From positions 1-21,067 of the forward strand of contig JACCTI010000028.1 in the NCBI GenBank assembly GCA_013812515.1: 21,067 nucleotides of DNA. Reading direction: 5' to 3'. The translations under genes and the position numbers were made by a program. The notes beneath the pieces are model-generated. The model was not told where the DNA came from. It saw only the letters and a list, made by a program, of their open reading frames with translations, and did no database searches. The stretch comes from Chthoniobacterales bacterium. Its GTDB lineage: Bacteria; Verrucomicrobiota; Verrucomicrobiia; Chthoniobacterales; UBA10450. Every line of letters begins with the position of its first letter. Position 1 is the first letter of the stretch. This document shows positions 1 through 8,446 of the stretch, one piece after another.

Positions 1-297
1 AATTTCCCCAGTAAACCGGCGGTTGTGAAAAACCGCACCGGGAGGCGCATGATCGCCGATCTTCTGCGCCACGGCCATTGCGCCGAGCGGCGTGGTCATC
101 CGGCCAGACGAATCACCGACCCCAAACTTCGAGGTGGAGACCGGATACGTAGTCACTTTCGCGCCGTTTTGCAGCAGCATCAGCTTCTGCTCTTTGACGC
201 TGATTATAACTTGGTTTCGAACCTCCGGACCACCATCTCCAGAAGCAACGCGCAGGAGAAACAACGAGGATAGAACAAGAACCGGGGAACGTAACAT
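1..297 (-). CDS. L,D-transpeptidase (YkuD-family) protein, N-terminal part, cut by window edge
   Basis: Reading the minus strand from ATG at 297 gives 99 open codons to the window edge. Residues 1-19 (MLRSPVLVLSSLFLLRVAS) look like a signal peptide, so the product should be exported. From about residue 30 the sequence VIISVKEQKLMLLQNG, then TTYPVSTSKFGVGDSSGRMT and TPLGAM, matches the start of a YkuD L,D-transpeptidase domain, which cross-links peptidoglycan stems or attaches proteins to them. The catalytic His/Cys region (HGxx...SxGC) would lie beyond the edge and cannot be checked. The gene starts 32 nt downstream of the glycosyltransferase stop on the same strand, so the two probably share a transcript. 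Family assignment rests on the N-terminal half only; a catalytically dead homologue is possible. Confidence 0.8.
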   Translation of the reverse strand, partial: MLRSPVLVLSSLFLLRVASGDGGPEVRNQVIISVKEQKLMLLQNGAKVTTYPVSTSKFGVGDSSGRMTTPLGAMAVAQKIGDHAPPGAVFHNRRFTGEI

Positions 298-329
298 CGG
301 TGCGGGTTTTATCACTTCCCGATTTTTTG

Positions 330-1835
330 TCACGCAGGAATCGTAAGTTCGGCGCGCGAACTGCCGAAATGGAACTTTGGCCACCATTGGGAGAGCGAAC
401 TCAAGGAAACATAAAGAAATCCGATCTGGAACATGGCCAGGAACGGCACGGAGAGGAATTGCGCATGCCGGATGGCGAACCAAAGAAAATAAGTAAAATA
501 GATGGCGAAACCCATCTCTGCGATGGGCAGCAGCGACTTCATCGGCATGTATTTGCACTTCCGCCACGCCTGCTTCTTGCGTTCGATGCCGTACTTCGGC
601 GTCCGCGCGAAATCGGACTTGTGGTTGAAGACGGCTTCCAGGACAGCGCGGGCATTGTTGATCGAAAGACCGACGCCAAGCGCCAGCATGGCGGGAAGGA
701 GCAGGATCTCCTTCATCCAAGTCCGCGGATGAAGTTCACGCTGCGCGCAAATGTAGAATACGGCCACGGACAAAGACGCCGTGATGAAGATGGGGACATC
801 CACCAGCAGCATCCTGAGCCAGCCGCTTTGTGGGCCGCCGATGGAGGGATGGAGGAGCACGCATAAACAAGCCAGCAGGAGGTATGCGAAGTTTGAGGTC
901 AAATGTGCCGTGGCCTCAAGTTTCAAGTAGAAGGGAAGCTGGCTGCGCCAGACGGTCGGCAACAGCTTCTTGCACGTCTGAATCGAGCCCTTCGTCCAAC
1001 GATGCTGCTGTGACTTGAAGCCATTCATGTCCACCGGCAGCTCGGCCGGTGTGATCACGTCCGGGAGAAAGATGAACTTCCAGCCGGCGAGCTGCGCGCG
1101 ATAGCTCAAGTCGAGATCTTCCGTCAAGGTGTCGTGCTGCCAGCCACCCGCTTCCTCAATGCAAGCGCGTCTCCACAGGCCAGCCGTCCCATTGAAGTTA
1201 AAGAAGCGTCCGCTGCGGCTGCGAGCTGTTTGTTCCAGCAACAGATGACCATCGAGGAACATCGCCTGCACACGCGTGAGCAGCGAGTAGGTGCGGTTAA
1301 GATGGCCCCACCGCGTCTGGATCATCCCCACCGTCGGGTCAGTGAAAAAGTGGATCGTCTTTTGCAGCAAATCGCGCGGCGGCACGAAGTCCGCATCCAG
1401 AATACAGACAAAATCGGCATCCGCTGAGGCTAGCCCTGTTTTCAAGGCACCGGCCTTGAAGCCCACACGATCGACGCGGTGGATCAGCTCGACATTCAGT
1501 CCGCGGTCCTGAAGCTCGCGCACACAGCGTTCCGTCAGCTCCTTCGTGTCGTCGGTTGAGTCATCCAGCACCTGAATGTGAAGCAGCTCGCGCGGGTAAT
1601 CGAGCTCACTCACGGACTTCAGCAACCGTTCGACGACGTAGACCTCGTTGAAGATCGGCAACTGCATCGTCACTCTCGGCAGTTGGTCAAAGTGACCCAT
1701 CGGCACGGGCCCCTGCTTCCGGTGCTTCAGGAACAGGTAAATAATGAAGTAACGATGGATGCCGTAGGCGGAGAGACCCAGCAGTACGCCCAGGTAGCAA
1801 ATGGTCCAGATGAGATATCCAACGCTTCCTTGCAT
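330..1835 (-). CDS. Family 2 processive glycosyltransferase, membrane-bound (cellulose/mannan synthase-like)
   Basis: The 501-residue protein has an N-terminal membrane segment (about 7-36), a cytoplasmic GT-A domain and about four to five C-terminal membrane segments (about 311-330, 345-364, 376-395, 440-458, 463-480). The processive GT2 signature is complete: DDS at 91-93, DAD at 147-149, TED at 238-240 and QQHRW at 276-280. Such enzymes polymerise a nucleotide-sugar donor into a beta-linked polysaccharide at the inner membrane. The layout is nearest to the bacterial 'cellulose synthase family' and CslA/glucomannan-synthase-like proteins. There is no PilZ domain and no bcsB or bcsC neighbour, so true cellulose synthesis is not implied. 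The downstream partner is a secreted L,D-transpeptidase. Substrate is unknown; family is certain. Confidence 0.93.
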   Translation of the reverse strand: MQGSVGYLIWTICYLGVLLGLSAYGIHRYFIIYLFLKHRKQGPVPMGHFDQLPRVTMQLPIFNEVYVVERLLKSVSELDYPRELLHIQVLDDSTDDTKELTERCVRELQDRGLNVELIHRVDRVGFKAGALKTGLASADADFVCILDADFVPPRDLLQKTIHFFTDPTVGMIQTRWGHLNRTYSLLTRVQAMFLDGHLLLEQTARSRSGRFFNFNGTAGLWRRACIEEAGGWQHDTLTEDLDLSYRAQLAGWKFIFLPDVITPAELPVDMNGFKSQQHRWTKGSIQTCKKLLPTVWRSQLPFYLKLEATAHLTSNFAYLLLACLCVLLHPSIGGPQSGWLRMLLVDVPIFITASLSVAVFYICAQRELHPRTWMKEILLLPAMLALGVGLSINNARAVLEAVFNHKSDFARTPKYGIERKKQAWRKCKYMPMKSLLPIAEMGFAIYFTYFLWFAIRHAQFLSVPFLAMFQIGFLYVSLSSLSQWWPKFHFGSSRAELTIPA

Positions 1836-2158
1836 AAAGGTAATGAAGACGGGCCGGCCCTAGCCCCGGCAAGGGCGACATGATGCCGCGTCCGAAGCTC
1901 GCGTCAAATCAAAAATGGCTGTCTTCCCTCGGGAATCCGGCTCGAGACCTTGCCTCCAAAGTTCAGGAAAATCGCACGCTTTTCCGCGGCTTTCTCGCTC
2001 TTGGCAAGAGGGTTGCGAAATCCGTGGCTTCACCTTGCGCGGATGAATGGAACTGTGCTCAGCGCGAATCCTGCTCACCATGGACATAGGGCAACAGCGG
2101 ACGCAGCAGTCATTCCGATCTTGCCGCAACCTGTCCCACAGTCGACTTTTACTGTCCC
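1836..2158. other. Divergent intergenic region between glycosyltransferase and histidine kinase
   Basis: This 323-bp spacer lies between two genes transcribed away from each other, so it should hold both promoters. I see no convincing -35/-10 pair, no long palindrome and no coding sequence resembling a known family. The short reading frames crossing it have no recognisable domain and no ribosome binding site. Confidence 0.6.
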
Positions 2159-4699
2159 ATGGCGCTCACTGAATCCCGGCGATGGCCCGCGCCCTTCAAG
2201 AAGCGCGACGGGGATCGTTTCGAGCGCTTCAACATCGTGGTCGCCATTCTGCTCGCTGGCTGGGTCCCGTCCATCCTTATGCTGGTGGTTTCCTACACGA
2301 CCCTGACCAACACGCTCGAATCCAAGATCCTCCGGGATCGCCAAACCTTTGTGCAGTTGATTGCGCACCTCGTCGGCGATGACTTCAGCCGCACCGCCGG
2401 CATCATTGAGTACTATCAGGCGCAGCCCGACGTCGCCAAAATCCTCACCGGGGCCGACCCCGCCGCGGAGGGGCAGCAGTGGTTGAATCAGATCTTCTAC
2501 TCGCATCCGCGCGTCGATGGAATGTTCATCGCCTCTGCCGCAGGTGAGCTCATCGCCTCCATCCCTGCGGTACCGCCGGAGCTCGCCACGGAATTCTCAT
2601 CCGACGCGTGGCGGGATGCGACGAACGCGTCCGGCAGCCCTTACGTTTCGCCCGTTCATCGTCGTCTCTCCGACAAACGCATGATCGCCGACATCGTAGG
2701 CCCGGTGCGTGCACCGGATGGAACGGTCGTGGGTTATCTCGGCATCTCCGTGCTGGTGGAGCGAATGGGGCGTCGTTTGTCTTCGATCCCTTTCGCGGAC
2801 CAGTCGGTTTGCCAGGTGATTGATCAAGGAGGTACCGTGCTTTTCGGGAACAACTTCCAGCCGAACTCGGAGCCTGTCTCGCCGCAGGTCAGGAGTCTCA
2901 TTGATGAAATACACCAGATCAAGACAGGTCACCTGGACCGTTATAGTAATCTCTATTCATTCAGTCCCATCGAAGCGGCGGGCTGGGTGACTGTCGTAGA
3001 GCAGCCGAAAGCGGCGGCTTACAAGCCGGTTCGTGACTTGTTAGGCAAGATCACCGTCCCCGCGGTTTGGCTGATTTTGCTGACAGCAATCGCGGCCTGG
3101 CTCGCGGGCAAGTTCACGCGACGGCAACGCGAAGCAGCACGCCGCATCGAACGCGAAGTCATCTTCAACGAAAAGATTCTCGCGAATATGCCCAGCGGCA
3201 TTGCGCTTGTCGATCCGAGCTCGCGCAATTTTCTCCAGGCCAACCAGGCGTTTGCCACTATGGCGAAGAGCTTCGGTGGATTGGCGGATGATCGCGATGT
3301 TGCCGATGCGACATACGACGAAGTGAAGATTGCGCCCGCGGATGCGATCGAGAAGGTCCTCGCATTTGGCGTTCCGTTTCAACTGGTGGAGCAACCGTTC
3401 ACAGACCAGACGGGCGGCACGCATTTCGTGAACGTGAACCTGCTCCGCTTGCAGGGTTCGGAACAGCGCATCCAAGGGGTGCTCTATCTCGTCGAAGACA
3501 AGACCCGTGACGTGACATTGCGACAGGAGTTGATTGGTGCGAACGCAGCGAAGGACCAGTTTCTTGCCTTGCTCTCACATGAGCTGCGCAACCCGCTTTC
3601 GCCGGTAATCGCGATGGTAGGCGAGCTCGAAGCCAGCGCTCCTGCCTCACCCGATGTCCGGCGCGCGCTGGAAGTCATTCGCCGCAATGTCGAGCTCGAA
3701 GCCCGTCTGATCGACGATTTGCTCGATGTCACCCGCATCGCCAAGGGTAAGCTCCAGCTCACATTAGAGACGGTGAGCGTGCATGAGATTCTGCAGCGCG
3801 CTTACGAAATCTGCCGCGAAGACATCCTCGCCCGGAAGCTGCGGATTGAGTTCCGGCTTCGCGCGGCGATTGAACTCGTCGAGGGCGACCCCGCGCGGCT
3901 TCAACAGGTTTTTTGGAACCTGATCAAAAACAGCGTGAAGTTTACCCCGGAACGAGGCCGGGTCATTGTTGAGACGCTCAACCCCTCGCCAGACCAGATC
4001 GAGATTCGAACCACAGACACCGGCATCGGCATTGAGCCGGAGAAGATGGGCAAAATCTTCAACGCCTTTGAGCAGGGTCAAAGCTCGATTACGCGTCGCT
4101 TCGGCGGCTTGGGCCTTGGCCTCGCTATTTCGAAAGCAATGGTTTCAGCGCACGGCGGGAACATTCGGGTCGAAAGCGAAGGCAAAGATCGCGGCGCCAC
4201 CTTCGTGGTCACGCTGCGGACCATCGCGACACCCGATCAAACAAAGCCTGTCATGAAGGGCGGTGCGCAGCGCAGGGATGGGGCAAAAAGCCGTGTGGGA
4301 GAACACTCGCCGCGGCTTCTGGTGGTTGATGATCACCACGACACCTGCCTCGGCATGAAGATAATGCTGGAACGCCGAGGCTATCGCGTGACTCTGGCTC
4401 ACACAGCCGATCAGGCAGTGGAGAAGGCAAACACGGAGTCGTTCGATCTCATGATCAGCGACATCGGTCTACCAGACCGATCCGGTTATGAGCTGATGAA
4501 GGAACTGCGCGAGACGAAAAGGATTCGCGGGATTGCGCTGAGCGGGTTCGGCATGGAGAACGACGTGAGTCGCGCGCGCGACGCGGGCTTCGCTGAACAC
4601 CTGACGAAGCCGATCAATTTCGAGCGCCTCGAAGGCGCAATTCACGCCTTGCTCGAAGCGCAGAGCGTTCCGGCCGAAGGAGTGGGGAAGAGCGCCTAA
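2159..4699 (+). CDS. Hybrid sensor histidine kinase with extracytoplasmic sensor, PAS-like region and C-terminal receiver
   Basis: 846 residues. Transmembrane helices at about 25-46 and 298-318 flank a roughly 250-residue extracytoplasmic region resembling a Cache-type sensor (LxxIPAVPPE..., PYVSPVHRR, GTVVGYLGISV). A PAS-like segment follows (about 335-450, ILANMPSGIALVDP), then HisKA with phospho-acceptor His474 in FLALLSHELRNPL. The HATPase has the N box (N587, N591), G1 (D620-TGIGI) and G2 (GLGLGLAI, 650-657). A receiver domain occupies about 718-833 with acidic residues D724/D725, phospho-acceptor D768 and Lys817. All key residues are present, so the kinase should be active. No DNA-binding regulator is adjacent, making it an orphan hybrid kinase. 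No Shine-Dalgarno is evident before the ATG. The stop overlaps the convergent HU-like gene by 4 nt. Confidence 0.95.
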   Translation: MALTESRRWPAPFKKRDGDRFERFNIVVAILLAGWVPSILMLVVSYTTLTNTLESKILRDRQTFVQLIAHLVGDDFSRTAGIIEYYQAQPDVAKILTGADPAAEGQQWLNQIFYSHPRVDGMFIASAAGELIASIPAVPPELATEFSSDAWRDATNASGSPYVSPVHRRLSDKRMIADIVGPVRAPDGTVVGYLGISVLVERMGRRLSSIPFADQSVCQVIDQGGTVLFGNNFQPNSEPVSPQVRSLIDEIHQIKTGHLDRYSNLYSFSPIEAAGWVTVVEQPKAAAYKPVRDLLGKITVPAVWLILLTAIAAWLAGKFTRRQREAARRIEREVIFNEKILANMPSGIALVDPSSRNFLQANQAFATMAKSFGGLADDRDVADATYDEVKIAPADAIEKVLAFGVPFQLVEQPFTDQTGGTHFVNVNLLRLQGSEQRIQGVLYLVEDKTRDVTLRQELIGANAAKDQFLALLSHELRNPLSPVIAMVGELEASAPASPDVRRALEVIRRNVELEARLIDDLLDVTRIAKGKLQLTLETVSVHEILQRAYEICREDILARKLRIEFRLRAAIELVEGDPARLQQVFWNLIKNSVKFTPERGRVIVETLNPSPDQIEIRTTDTGIGIEPEKMGKIFNAFEQGQSSITRRFGGLGLGLAISKAMVSAHGGNIRVESEGKDRGATFVVTLRTIATPDQTKPVMKGGAQRRDGAKSRVGEHSPRLLVVDDHHDTCLGMKIMLERRGYRVTLAHTADQAVEKANTESFDLMISDIGLPDRSGYELMKELRETKRIRGIALSGFGMENDVSRARDAGFAEHLTKPINFERLEGAIHALLEAQSVPAEGVGKSA

Positions 4700-5067
4700 A
4701 GCTGGTTCGCGTTCGTCCCGCTGGGTTTTGCTTCCGCGGCGCCACGGGCCCGTTCCGACGCGTCCTTTAGTTCGCGGGAAAGCTTCTCCACACGTTGGCG
4801 CATGATCTTGCCGGCCTTGAATTTTACCGTTGCGCGAGGAGGGATGACAAAACTGCTGCCCGGCTCATTGGGGTTGCGGCCCACCCGGGGCTTCGTAAGC
4901 CGCGGCTGGAACACCCCAAAGTTCCGGAGCTCGACCGCGACATTCTTCGCCAGGCTATCCGTGATATGATCCAGGGTGCGCTGCACGACCTCGAACACCT
5001 CATGTTGCACCATTCCCGTCTGATTGCTGATGGCTACAACGATGTCGCGTTTGGTGAGCTTGGCCAT
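4696..5067 (-). CDS. HU/IHF-family DNA-binding protein
   Basis: 123 residues against about 90 for classical HU. Residues 1-90 contain the family fold: TKRDIVVAISNQTG, then VQRTLDHITDSLAKN, VELRNFGVF and the DNA-binding arm region RVGRNPNEPGSSFVIPPRAT, closing with VKFKAGKIMRQRV. The arm keeps the GRNP motif used to intercalate a proline into bent DNA. A charged tail of about 30 residues (ELKDASERARGAAEAKPSGT) extends past the domain. The product should bend DNA as an architectural nucleoid protein; HU-like versus IHF-like cannot be decided. A TATACT hexamer lies about 9 nt upstream of the ATG and could be a -10 box giving a very short leader, but no good -35 accompanies it. The stop overlaps the histidine-kinase stop by 4 nt tail to tail. 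Confidence 0.93.
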   Translation of the reverse strand: MAKLTKRDIVVAISNQTGMVQHEVFEVVQRTLDHITDSLAKNVAVELRNFGVFQPRLTKPRVGRNPNEPGSSFVIPPRATVKFKAGKIMRQRVEKLSRELKDASERARGAAEAKPSGTNANQL

Positions 5068-5168
5068 GTCAGTAGTATATCGACAGAGGCCGCCGATTTA
5101 GTCGCACCATTCACATAAATTCTCTGGCCTTACCGACCGAACGACCCGCGACCTGCGCTCCGCAAGCG

Positions 5169-6134
5169 CTAGGAAGTTGCCGATTTACGACGGATCCACT
5201 CGACCCGCGGCGGAGGCGCCGCATAAAGCTCCGGCGCAATCTCATGCGCGGTTCGAAAATGCACCTTTGCGACATGGCGGAGCGCCGCTGGCCCATCCTT
5301 CTCAACGAGCGCTCGCGCGACTTCTTTCACGCTCGGTGACACGCCGCGGCCCAGCTTCAGCCCAAGGGCTTTGCTCCGTTTCTCGAGCCAATCAATGAAA
5401 GCCTCCCGTGCAATGATCGACGCCGCCGCAACGGCCAGGTCCGATTCCGCCTTGGTGCGCTGCTCCAGCTTGATTTCACGGCCGCGCTGCAGGAGAGAGC
5501 GTTCGATAACGCGGGCGTCGGCGAACTTGTCCGAGAGCGCGCGTGGGCAGCTGGGTTTTTTCTCGAGCAAGTTCTCGATGACGCGCGCGTGCCCCCAGCC
5601 AAGCAACCTGTTGAGATTATCGAAGTTCTCGTAAAGGTCGTTGTACTTCTCCGGCCCGATCACCACCGTCTCGGCTAGTGCACCGTGCGTCTTTTTGATC
5701 GTCTCGGCCAGCGACCGGATTCGCGCATCCGAGCCGATGCGTTTGCTATCCTGGATACCGGCTTCCAGGAACTTCCGCGCGATGCCCCGATCGACATAGA
5801 CGCCGGCAATCACGAGCGGCCCGAAGAAGTCGCCCTTGCCACTTTCGTCCACCCCGAAGTGCGGCTCGAACATTTCGGGTGAATGAACCTCCTCATATCC
5901 GAGTTTCGCCTCACCGAGAATGTTCGGCTCAAGCTCAAACTGCACGAACTCCTCGATCCCTTTCCCTTGCAGCAGCACCTTCGGGCCTTTCTCGTAGACG
6001 GCGACGCTCAGCTTATCTTTTTGAGCGAAAAACAGCGTATAAGGCCGTGGCGCAAAAATGAATCCGCGCTCCTCGAGCAACAGCCGTAGCATTCCCGTCT
6101 GTTCGGCGGTCAAGGGCGAGGTAAACGAATTCAT
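5169..6134 (-). CDS. rnhC: Ribonuclease HIII
   Basis: The 321-residue protein has the two-part structure of RNase HIII. The N-terminal TBP-like substrate-binding domain (about 1-85) ends before the catalytic domain, which opens with HFGVDESGKGDFFGPLVIAG. The DESGKGDFFGPL form separates HIII from HII. Likely metal-binding carboxylates are D96, E97, D202 (ALSDKFAD) and D232 (TKAESDLAVAAASIIAR). It cleaves the RNA strand of RNA/DNA hybrids, removing R-loops and primers. The gene lies downstream of its divergent partner mutY (64 bp between starts) and 101 bp upstream of the HU-like gene on the same strand. RNase HIII is common in Firmicutes and in the Chlamydiae/Verrucomicrobia group, consistent with the proposed host. 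Confidence 0.95.
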   Translation of the reverse strand: MNSFTSPLTAEQTGMLRLLLEERGFIFAPRPYTLFFAQKDKLSVAVYEKGPKVLLQGKGIEEFVQFELEPNILGEAKLGYEEVHSPEMFEPHFGVDESGKGDFFGPLVIAGVYVDRGIARKFLEAGIQDSKRIGSDARIRSLAETIKKTHGALAETVVIGPEKYNDLYENFDNLNRLLGWGHARVIENLLEKKPSCPRALSDKFADARVIERSLLQRGREIKLEQRTKAESDLAVAAASIIAREAFIDWLEKRSKALGLKLGRGVSPSVKEVARALVEKDGPAALRHVAKVHFRTAHEIAPELYAAPPPRVEWIRRKSATS

Positions 6135-6198
6135 TTGAGCCAGAGATTAACACAGATGAAACACGGATAAGCAGGACGCTCACGCCACTTCTTCAGCC

Positions 6199-7236
6199 GT
6201 GCCTAATCTTGTTCATCCGCGGTTCACGCAGCGGAACGCGTTTCGCCCCGCTCTCCTCGCTTGGTATTCCAAGCACGGCCGCGATCTCCCGTGGCGTCAC
6301 ACGCGCGATCCATACGCGATCCTTGTTTCCGAGTTCATGCTCCAGCAAACGCAAGTCGCCACCGTGCTCTCTTATTATAGTGAGTGGCTGCGGCGGTTTC
6401 CCAATTTCGACTCGCTCGCCGCCGCCTCCGAATCCGACGTTCTACGCGCGTGGGAGGGACTCGGCTATTACGCCCGCGCGCGCAATCTCCACACGACCGC
6501 GAAAGCTGTCGTGTCGCGCGGTGGAACTTTTCCGAACTCGATCGAACAGATGCGGCAGCTTCCGGGATTGGGCCGATACACCGCTAACGCCATCGCGACG
6601 TTCGCCTTCGATCAGCCGGTTGCGGTAGTGGAGGCAAACATCGCGCGAGTTCTGGCGCGCCTGACAAATTTGCAGTGGCCGATCGATTCAGCCGCTGGCG
6701 CTGCCAAGGTTTGGCAGATAGCGAGCCAGCTCGTGCCGAAACGTGACGCGCACGCCTATAATTCCGCGCTCATGGATCTGGGCGCCCTAGTCTGTGTCGC
6801 ACGTCAGCCGAGATGTCCCATCTGTCCGGTTCGCGGTTTCTGTCACGCAGTAGATCCGGCCGATCTCCCGCGCAAGCGAAGGCTTCCCGCACTGCGACTG
6901 CTGAAGGAGCATCACAGCCTCACCATTCACCGCGGCCACATTTTGCTCGAGCAATCGCAAGATCGCTGGCGCGGGATGTGGATTCTGCCGCGCCTGGCCG
7001 CAGCGCCGCCGCGCGAGCGTCCGCTCTACACGTCCGAATTCCCATTCACCCATCACCGGATCACCCTCGCAGTTTTCCGGAAGCGAAGCGTTCCGGCCAT
7101 GCCGCCGGCAGCGCAGAGCTGGTTCCCCATTCATTCCGTAGCCATTCTTCCATTGCCTTCGCCGCACCGTCGCGCCGTCTCGTATCTGCTCGCGCCAAAG
7201 GCACAAAAGCTTTGCAGCACATCTGCCGCACCCTAA
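6199..7236 (+). CDS. mutY: A/G-specific adenine glycosylase MutY
   Basis: 345 residues, close to the usual 350. It removes adenine mispaired with 8-oxoguanine in the GO repair pathway. Visible elements are Glu45 in SEFMLQQTQV, the helix-hairpin-helix LPGLGRYTANAIATFAF (121-137), an iron-sulfur cluster with spacing C199-x6-C206-x2-C209-x5-C215, and a C-terminal NUDIX-like domain from about 235 including FTHHRITLAVF, which corresponds to the 8-oxoG-sensing region. Odd point: where MutY normally has (V/L)DGNV, with the catalytic Asp, this protein has VEANIARVLAR, i.e. Glu145. The GTG start is the only in-frame start near the expected N-terminus; the first few codons lie in repeat-like sequence. 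trpB follows after 12 nt. Confidence 0.93.
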   Translation: MPNLVHPRFTQRNAFRPALLAWYSKHGRDLPWRHTRDPYAILVSEFMLQQTQVATVLSYYSEWLRRFPNFDSLAAASESDVLRAWEGLGYYARARNLHTTAKAVVSRGGTFPNSIEQMRQLPGLGRYTANAIATFAFDQPVAVVEANIARVLARLTNLQWPIDSAAGAAKVWQIASQLVPKRDAHAYNSALMDLGALVCVARQPRCPICPVRGFCHAVDPADLPRKRRLPALRLLKEHHSLTIHRGHILLEQSQDRWRGMWILPRLAAAPPRERPLYTSEFPFTHHRITLAVFRKRSVPAMPPAAQSWFPIHSVAILPLPSPHRRAVSYLLAPKAQKLCSTSAAP

Positions 7237-7248
7237 CTTCGTCGCTCA

Positions 7249-8445
7249 ATGCCAGCTCTCGCCACTTTGCCTGATGCGCACGGCCACTTCGGACCCTACG
7301 GCGGGATGTTTGTCCCCGAGACGCTCATGGCGGCGCTGCAAGAGCTAACGGCCGAATACGAGCGCGCGCGGCGAGATCTTTCTTTCCAGCAGGAACTCGA
7401 CGAACTCCTGCGCAATTTCGCCGGACGACCGACGCCGCTCTACTTCGCTGAGCGCCTAACGAATGAATTGAGCGGTGCGAAAATCTATCTCAAGCGCGAA
7501 GATCTGCTCCACACTGGCGCGCACAAGATAAACAACGCGCTCGGTCAGATTCTGCTTGCGCGTCGCATGGGTAAACAGCGAATCATTGCGGAGACAGGCG
7601 CCGGTCAGCATGGCGTCGCGACCGCCACCGTCGCCGCCCGCTTCGGGTGCGAATGCGTCATCTACATGGGCGCGGTGGACATGGAACGTCAGGCACTGAA
7701 CGTCGCGCGCATGCGGTTTCTCGGCGCCCGCGTCGTCGCTGTCACTGCCGGACAAGCCACCCTGAAGGAAGCGATCAACGAAGCGATGCGGGATTGGGTG
7801 ACGAACGTTCGCACGACCCATTACATCCTCGGCTCCGCGCTCGGTTCGCATCCATATCCCATGATGGTGCGCGATTTTCAGCGCGTCATCGGAGTGGAAG
7901 CGCGCGCGCAGATTCTGGAGCGGGAGGAACGTCTGCCGGATCTCCTGATCGCCTGCGTCGGCGGTGGCAGTAACGCGATCGGTTTGTTTCATCCCTTCCT
8001 CGAAGATGAAGCAGTCCGGATGATCGGCGTCGAAGCCGGCGGTGAAGGGATTCGCAGCGGCAAGCACGCGGCGCGATTTCAGGGCGGCAGACTCGGCGTG
8101 CTCCAGGGAACAAGGACGTTCGTCCTAACGAACGATGATGGGCAGATCGAGCTTACGCATTCCATCTCCGCGGGACTTGATTATGCGGCGATAGGGCCGG
8201 AACACAGTTACCTGCGCGATTCCGGACGGATCGAATACGACTACGCGACCGACGAAGAGGCGCTCCGCGCCTTTCGCACCCTCGCCGAAGTTGAAGGTAT
8301 CATCCCTGCCCTGGAAACCGCGCACGCCATGGCGCAGGTGATCAAGACGGCACCGACTCTTTCGAAAGACAAGCTCGTCCTCGTGAACTGCTCTGGCCGC
8401 GGCGACAAAGACGTCGCCACTGCGGCTGCTCACTTCGGGATCTAA
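7249..8445 (+). CDS. trpB: Tryptophan synthase beta chain
   Basis: 398 residues, normal length for TrpB1. It condenses indole with serine to tryptophan using PLP. The start [15 protein letters not shown] is characteristic. The PLP lysine is K93 in [14 protein letters not shown], the catalytic glutamate is E115 in AETGAGQHG, and the phosphate-binding GGGSN loop is at 238-242. The C-terminus carries [10 protein letters not shown]. Every expected residue is present. No trpA or other trp gene is in the window, so the partner alpha subunit must be encoded elsewhere. It follows mutY by 12 nt and precedes yicC by a single base, suggesting co-transcription. No clear Shine-Dalgarno is seen. Confidence 0.97.
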   Translation: MPALATLPDAHGHFGPYGGMFVPETLMAALQELTAEYERARRDLSFQQELDELLRNFAGRPTPLYFAERLTNELSGAKIYLKREDLLHTGAHKINNALGQILLARRMGKQRIIAETGAGQHGVATATVAARFGCECVIYMGAVDMERQALNVARMRFLGARVVAVTAGQATLKEAINEAMRDWVTNVRTTHYILGSALGSHPYPMMVRDFQRVIGVEARAQILEREERLPDLLIACVGGGSNAIGLFHPFLEDEAVRMIGVEAGGEGIRSGKHAARFQGGRLGVLQGTRTFVLTNDDGQIELTHSISAGLDYAAIGPEHSYLRDSGRIEYDYATDEEALRAFRTLAEVEGIIPALETAHAMAQVIKTAPTLSKDKLVLVNCSGRGDKDVATAAAHFGI

Positions 8446-8446
8446 G

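Noticed and set aside
300..866. A 188-codon plus-strand frame opposite the glycosyltransferase 3' end
   Set aside because: It overlaps conserved GT2 membrane segments on the other strand, has low-complexity charged sequence and no domain.
7456..8067. A 203-codon minus-strand frame inside trpB
   Set aside because: It is a mirror frame of the highly conserved TrpB coding sequence, with no family resemblance.
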